Shown here: positions 33,244 through 36,121 of the stretch, one piece after another
Layout: each line of letters starts with the position of its first letter
Position numbering within the stretch: the first letter of the stretch is position 1
Assembly: GCF_002848135.1 (NCBI RefSeq)
Contig: NZ_PKGB01000021.1
Coordinates: 1-36,121 of the forward strand
Direction of reading: 5' to 3'
DNA: 36,121 bases
Source: Hydrogenovibrio sp. SC-1
GTDB lineage: Bacteria; Pseudomonadota; Gammaproteobacteria; Thiomicrospirales; Thiomicrospiraceae
The notes under the pieces: generated by a model
The model's input: only the letters and a program-made list of their open reading frames with translations
The model's database searches: none
Told to the model about the DNA's origin: nothing
Made by a program: the position numbers and the translations under genes

Positions 33244-33263
33244 AAAAACCACCAGGCCTGGTG
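33244..33263 (-). terminator. CCAGGCCTGG terminator, copy 5 (between regulator and kinase)
   Basis: CACCAGGCCTGGTG (33250-33263), a perfect 14-bp palindrome. Read on the minus strand it is followed by GTTTTT. It can fold as a 5-bp stem with a GGCC loop and lies 20 bp after the regulator stop, so it may reduce transcription into the kinase gene. Confidence 0.5.
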
Positions 33264-33282
33264 ATTTTAAAGTTAAATTCGA

Positions 33283-33984
33283 TTATTTTTGATACCAACT
33301 ATAACCACGTCCATACTCATTATGGATTAAGTTAAAATCGGGATCGACCTTTCGAAAAGCAGATCGAATGCGGCAGATATGGGTGTTGATAGTGTTTCGT
33401 TCGACAACGCCTTGAGTCGATTCCTGAAGTCGATCATAAGTGACGACACCCTTTTCCCCTGTTAAGGCGAATTGTTTCAACATCTCAAATTCGGTGGCTG
33501 TCAGTTCTAATGGCTGAGCTTGCCAGTAAGCTTTAAACTCATTTTGAGCCAGCTCCAAACCTTCAATCAATGAGTTTTCTTGATGCTGATCAGAGTGAGC
33601 GCTACCCGTAATGCGTAATAGGTTTTTCACTTTAATGGTAAGCACGCTTAAGCTAATCGGTTTAGGAAGGTAGTCAATTGCTCCGAGCGCATGTCCTGTA
33701 TGAATATCAAATTCCGATTGACGCTCAGACAAAAAGATAACGGGAATGGCTCTATCGTATGACAGTAATTTTTTAGCAACATCAAAACCGCCATCCATTT
33801 CATTACCCAAAATGATATCTGAAATGACTAAATCGGGTAAGGATACATTGAAACTGGCTTCCGCCTCTTGGCGATTGCTAAACCCATTTACCTTAAAACC
33901 TTGGGAGCTTAATGCTGTCTCAAGGTTTTCTAATTGTAAGACATCGTCTTCAATAATCGTGATGGTATAGTCACTGTTTTGCAT
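33283..33984 (-). CDS. OmpR-type response regulator (PdsR-like)
   Basis: A 233-residue two-component regulator. The receiver domain (about 6-125) has the acidic pocket Glu12-Asp13-Asp14, phosphoacceptor Asp56 (LVISDIILG), Ser86 at the Ser/Thr position and Lys108 (YLPKPIS). The winged-helix DNA-binding domain (about 155-232) reads LTATEFEMLKQFALTGEKGV and RNTINTHICRIRSAF. The segment SDIILGNEMDGGFDVAKKL resembles the regulator family of the proteobacterial dedicated sortase system (PdsR). It is paired with the kinase downstream. GGAG lies 11 bases before the start codon. Confidence 0.9.
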   Translation of the reverse strand: MQNSDYTITIIEDDVLQLENLETALSSQGFKVNGFSNRQEAEASFNVSLPDLVISDIILGNEMDGGFDVAKKLLSYDRAIPVIFLSERQSEFDIHTGHALGAIDYLPKPISLSVLTIKVKNLLRITGSAHSDQHQENSLIEGLELAQNEFKAYWQAQPLELTATEFEMLKQFALTGEKGVVTYDRLQESTQGVVERNTINTHICRIRSAFRKVDPDFNLIHNEYGRGYSWYQK

Positions 33985-34064
33985 CTATGTATTTTCTCCA
34001 AAATTCAGGCTTTAGGCGGCTAAGAGCATGCCAATTGAAATTAACGACATGCTATTTAAGCAAC

Positions 34065-34997
34065 TTACTGAATGAATTGGAAGTCCAGGACCTGCATATT
34101 CATGATGATTCCAGCATCTTGGATTGGCAGGACAATAGCATCTTCATTTGAATCATTATGGTGAGAATGCCACCAGCCGGGTGGCGTCACAAATACGGAT
34201 CCTGCCGTCCAGTTTGCTTTAATTGGATTGACTAACTCGCCATTTTCATCGATGTCTTTGGCAATCAGTGTATAGGTGTCTGGGCCAGCGGACACACAAT
34301 AGTCCAGTGCAACCGAATTATGTCGATGCGGTTTTTGCGTGACACCCGCAGGCAAGGCATTATATAAAGACCAAAGCGTATGGGTTAGTGTGAGCGTGTG
34401 AGGACAATGCGGGTTGGAAAGCAAAACACCGGTACGGTTGCGTCCAGCTGCTTCTTCACGGACTTTATTCAGTTCTTGCGTTAGACGTTCATGCGTATAC
34501 AGTACAGGCGAAAACCGTTTTTCAGTTGGCTGAACGCCTAAATATTTTAATAAAGGGGCATCGTGTACCCAGTAAAGTGCACTGTCTTCTGAAGCGGTAT
34601 GAAGTGCATCAGCAACGGCAGGCAAGGTAAATAAGTCGCCAGCTTTCCATTCAATGGTGCCTTCAGACATTTGGGTTTTGCCTTTGCCACGAATAACAAA
34701 ATAAACCTGCGAGGTGGCAACCGCATCGGTTTTAAGACTGGTATTCGGTAGAATCCTTAAAAAACTGGCCATGAGGTTAGGAGTGGTCGCCGGATAGTTG
34801 ACATCAAGTGATTGAGAATGGTCAAATCCAATAACTCGAGTCTCTCCTTGTTGGTGTAATTCGGCTGGATAATCGATGACATCTATCGGCGGCATGGGTG
34901 GGTTGACTGCAGACATATATTCTTTAAAGTCGGCTTGCTCTTCCCATTGTTGTTGACGCATCTCTTGACGCATTTCGATTGGCTGTTTTGGAATCAT
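34065..34997 (-). CDS. Two-cupin protein, gentisate 1,2-dioxygenase-like
   Basis: A 310-residue bicupin. The N-terminal cupin (about 73-145, VYFVIRGKGKTQMSEGTIEW and AGDLFTLPA) has lost the metal histidines. The C-terminal cupin (about 205-285) keeps them: His224 and His226 in KPHRHNSVALDYCV and His277 in PPGWWHSHHND. The architecture matches gentisate and hydroxynaphthoate dioxygenases, in which one cupin binds iron. No aromatic-degradation gene is nearby, so the substrate is open. It lies between rpoN and the response regulator, all on the minus strand, with gaps of 28 and 80 bp. Confidence 0.75.
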   Translation of the reverse strand: MIPKQPIEMRQEMRQQQWEEQADFKEYMSAVNPPMPPIDVIDYPAELHQQGETRVIGFDHSQSLDVNYPATTPNLMASFLRILPNTSLKTDAVATSQVYFVIRGKGKTQMSEGTIEWKAGDLFTLPAVADALHTASEDSALYWVHDAPLLKYLGVQPTEKRFSPVLYTHERLTQELNKVREEAAGRNRTGVLLSNPHCPHTLTLTHTLWSLYNALPAGVTQKPHRHNSVALDYCVSAGPDTYTLIAKDIDENGELVNPIKANWTAGSVFVTPPGWWHSHHNDSNEDAIVLPIQDAGIIMNMQVLDFQFIQ

Positions 34998-35025
34998 AAA
35001 AAACCTTAACTATTTTAAAAGGGGG

Positions 35026-36121
35026 TTACTTAAATTGGTTCATTTTTTTGCGTTCACTAGACGAAGGAATATTCATCGACTCACGGTATTTCGCAATAGT
35101 ACGTCGAGCGACATTAATTTCTTTTTCTTCTAATAAGCTCATTAATTTATTATCACTTAAGGGTTTAGCTGGATTTTCGTTCTCAATGAGCTGTTTAATA
35201 TGAGATTTGATGGCAATGGCCGATTGATCCTCGTTGCCATATTGAGAAACACCTGTTGAGAAAAAATACTTTAATTCAAACGTGCCCCTTGGTGTTTGGA
35301 TATATTTCTGATTGGTCGCTCTGGAAATCGTCGACTCGTGAAGATCAAGCGACTCGGCAACATCTCTTAGTACCATTGGATGCATAGCCTGTTCACCTTC
35401 ATCAAAAAAACGAGCTTGTTTTTCAATAATATAGCGCCCAACCCGGAGCAGGGTTTCGCCACGACTTTTAATGCTTTTAATCAATCCTTTAGCTTCAAGG
35501 AGTTGTTCTTTTATTTGTTTGCCCTCGTTAGAGCTGTTAGACAGGGTATTGGCCATATCAATATAGCTAGAATTGATAGCGAGTCTTGGAAAGGCATTTT
35601 GATTGAGTTCAACCATAAATCCATTTTTATGACGAAAGACTTTTAAGTCGGGAATAATGACTTCGCTTTGAATCGAGGAATAAGCGCGCCCTGGTCTGGG
35701 ACTCATGCCTTGGATGGTCTGAATGACCTCCATTAAGTCATCTTCATCCAACAGGTAGATTTTTTTGATACGTTTATAGTCACGTGTCGAAAGCAGTTCA
35801 AAGTTATCTCGAATTAGCTGGATGGCAGTAACCACATAAGGGGTTTGTTTTTCAGCTTTTAACTGTAATATTAAAGACTCCGACAAGTCTCTTGCTGCCA
35901 CACCGGTTGGTTCAAATTGTTGGATAATTGCGAGAACCGATTCAATATCAGATAGGGTTAATTCGATATCCGATTCATTTTCAGAAATCGTGGTCAAAAT
36001 TTCATCAAGACTATTCTGAATAAACCCCTCATCATTGATATTGTCAATAATATAATCGGCGATAATGGCTTGGTTGTCTTGCCAAGGGTAGATTTCAGAT
36101 TGCCATTGGAGTTTCTCATGT
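35026..36121 (-). CDS. rpoN: RNA polymerase sigma-54 factor, 3' part (5' end outside window)
   Basis: Alternative sigma factor that needs enhancer-binding activators. The frame is open to the window edge (upstream residues read EKLQWQSEIYPWQDNQAII), so the gene is truncated by the window, not by mutation; about 364 of the usual 470-490 residues are seen. Visible: the core-binding region (GVAARDLSESLILQL), the -12-recognition helix-turn-helix (SLDLHESTISRATNQKYIQT) and the C-terminal RpoN box (ARRTIAKYRESMNIPSS). A TTG at 35997 is only an internal codon. hpf and ptsN, which often follow rpoN, are not downstream. Confidence 0.95.
   Translation of the reverse strand, partial: HEKLQWQSEIYPWQDNQAIIADYIIDNINDEGFIQNSLDEILTTISENESDIELTLSDIESVLAIIQQFEPTGVAARDLSESLILQLKAEKQTPYVVTAIQLIRDNFELLSTRDYKRIKKIYLLDEDDLMEVIQTIQGMSPRPGRAYSSIQSEVIIPDLKVFRHKNGFMVELNQNAFPRLAINSSYIDMANTLSNSSNEGKQIKEQLLEAKGLIKSIKSRGETLLRVGRYIIEKQARFFDEGEQAMHPMVLRDVAESLDLHESTISRATNQKYIQTPRGTFELKYFFSTGVSQYGNEDQSAIAIKSHIKQLIENENPAKPLSDNKLMSLLEEKEINVARRTIAKYRESMNIPSSSERKKMNQFK

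Noticed and set aside
35995-35997. TTG as start of a short RpoN
   Set aside because: The frame continues upstream with recognisable RpoN sequence to the window edge.

Overview
The window reads as the chromosome of a moderately AT-rich gammaproteobacterium with one small inserted element. The order gyrA-serC-pheA-hisC-tyrA-aroA-cmk-rpsA-ihfB, and the ubiG-mupP-yciK trio beside it, are laid out as in Pseudomonas and relatives. surE-pcm-yqaA-nlpD and eno-ftsB are also gammaproteobacterial neighbourhoods. The protein sequences make me think of the Thiomicrospira/Hydrogenovibrio/Thiomicrorhabdus group, but that is an impression, not a demonstrated placement.

Layout. 1-5218: the 3' end of enolase, ftsB, a convergent Smr-domain gene, and the tightly overlapped surE-pcm-yqaA-nlpD operon meeting a Mth938-like gene. 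The usual next gene, rpoS, is absent. 5574-10725: alanine aminotransferase, homoserine dehydrogenase, an RpfE/ApgM-like protein and threonine synthase. 10801-16840: a probable 6-kb integrated element. It is bounded by two similar sites (AAAGATTC followed by a pair of GTGTACA boxes 12 bp apart) and carries a tyrosine recombinase, a chemoreceptor and a 317-residue winged-helix/nuclease-like protein. In front of that protein lies about 0.85 kb of non-coding DNA that folds into hairpins almost end to end. 16999-19156: yciK-mupP-ubiG on the minus strand. 19303-31667: gyrA, the aromatic/serine supraoperon, rpsA, ihfB, lapA and pyrF. 31671-36121, minus strand: a histidine kinase and response regulator, a two-cupin protein, and the 3' part of rpoN (sigma-54).

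Most of the window is housekeeping: amino-acid synthesis (Ala, Thr, Ser, Phe, Tyr, shikimate end steps), nucleotide synthesis (cmk, pyrF), translation (rpsA), DNA topology and architecture (gyrA, ihfB), and envelope or cell division (ftsB, nlpD, lapA, mupP). The part that looks undescribed is the structured segment 11021-11846 and the gene behind it. Five hairpins there have unrelated stems but share a GGG/CCC cap, a nine-base loop ending GGGTT (GGGTA in one), and, in four of five, one extra A just below the cap. Next come a possible four-way junction with GAAA and CTTG tetraloops and a set of GAA-triloop hairpins. This pattern suggests a large structured RNA (or folded-DNA element) used by the mobile element. 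A second window-wide signal is the palindrome CCAGGCCTGG, present five times, three of them in intergenic hairpins next to T-runs.
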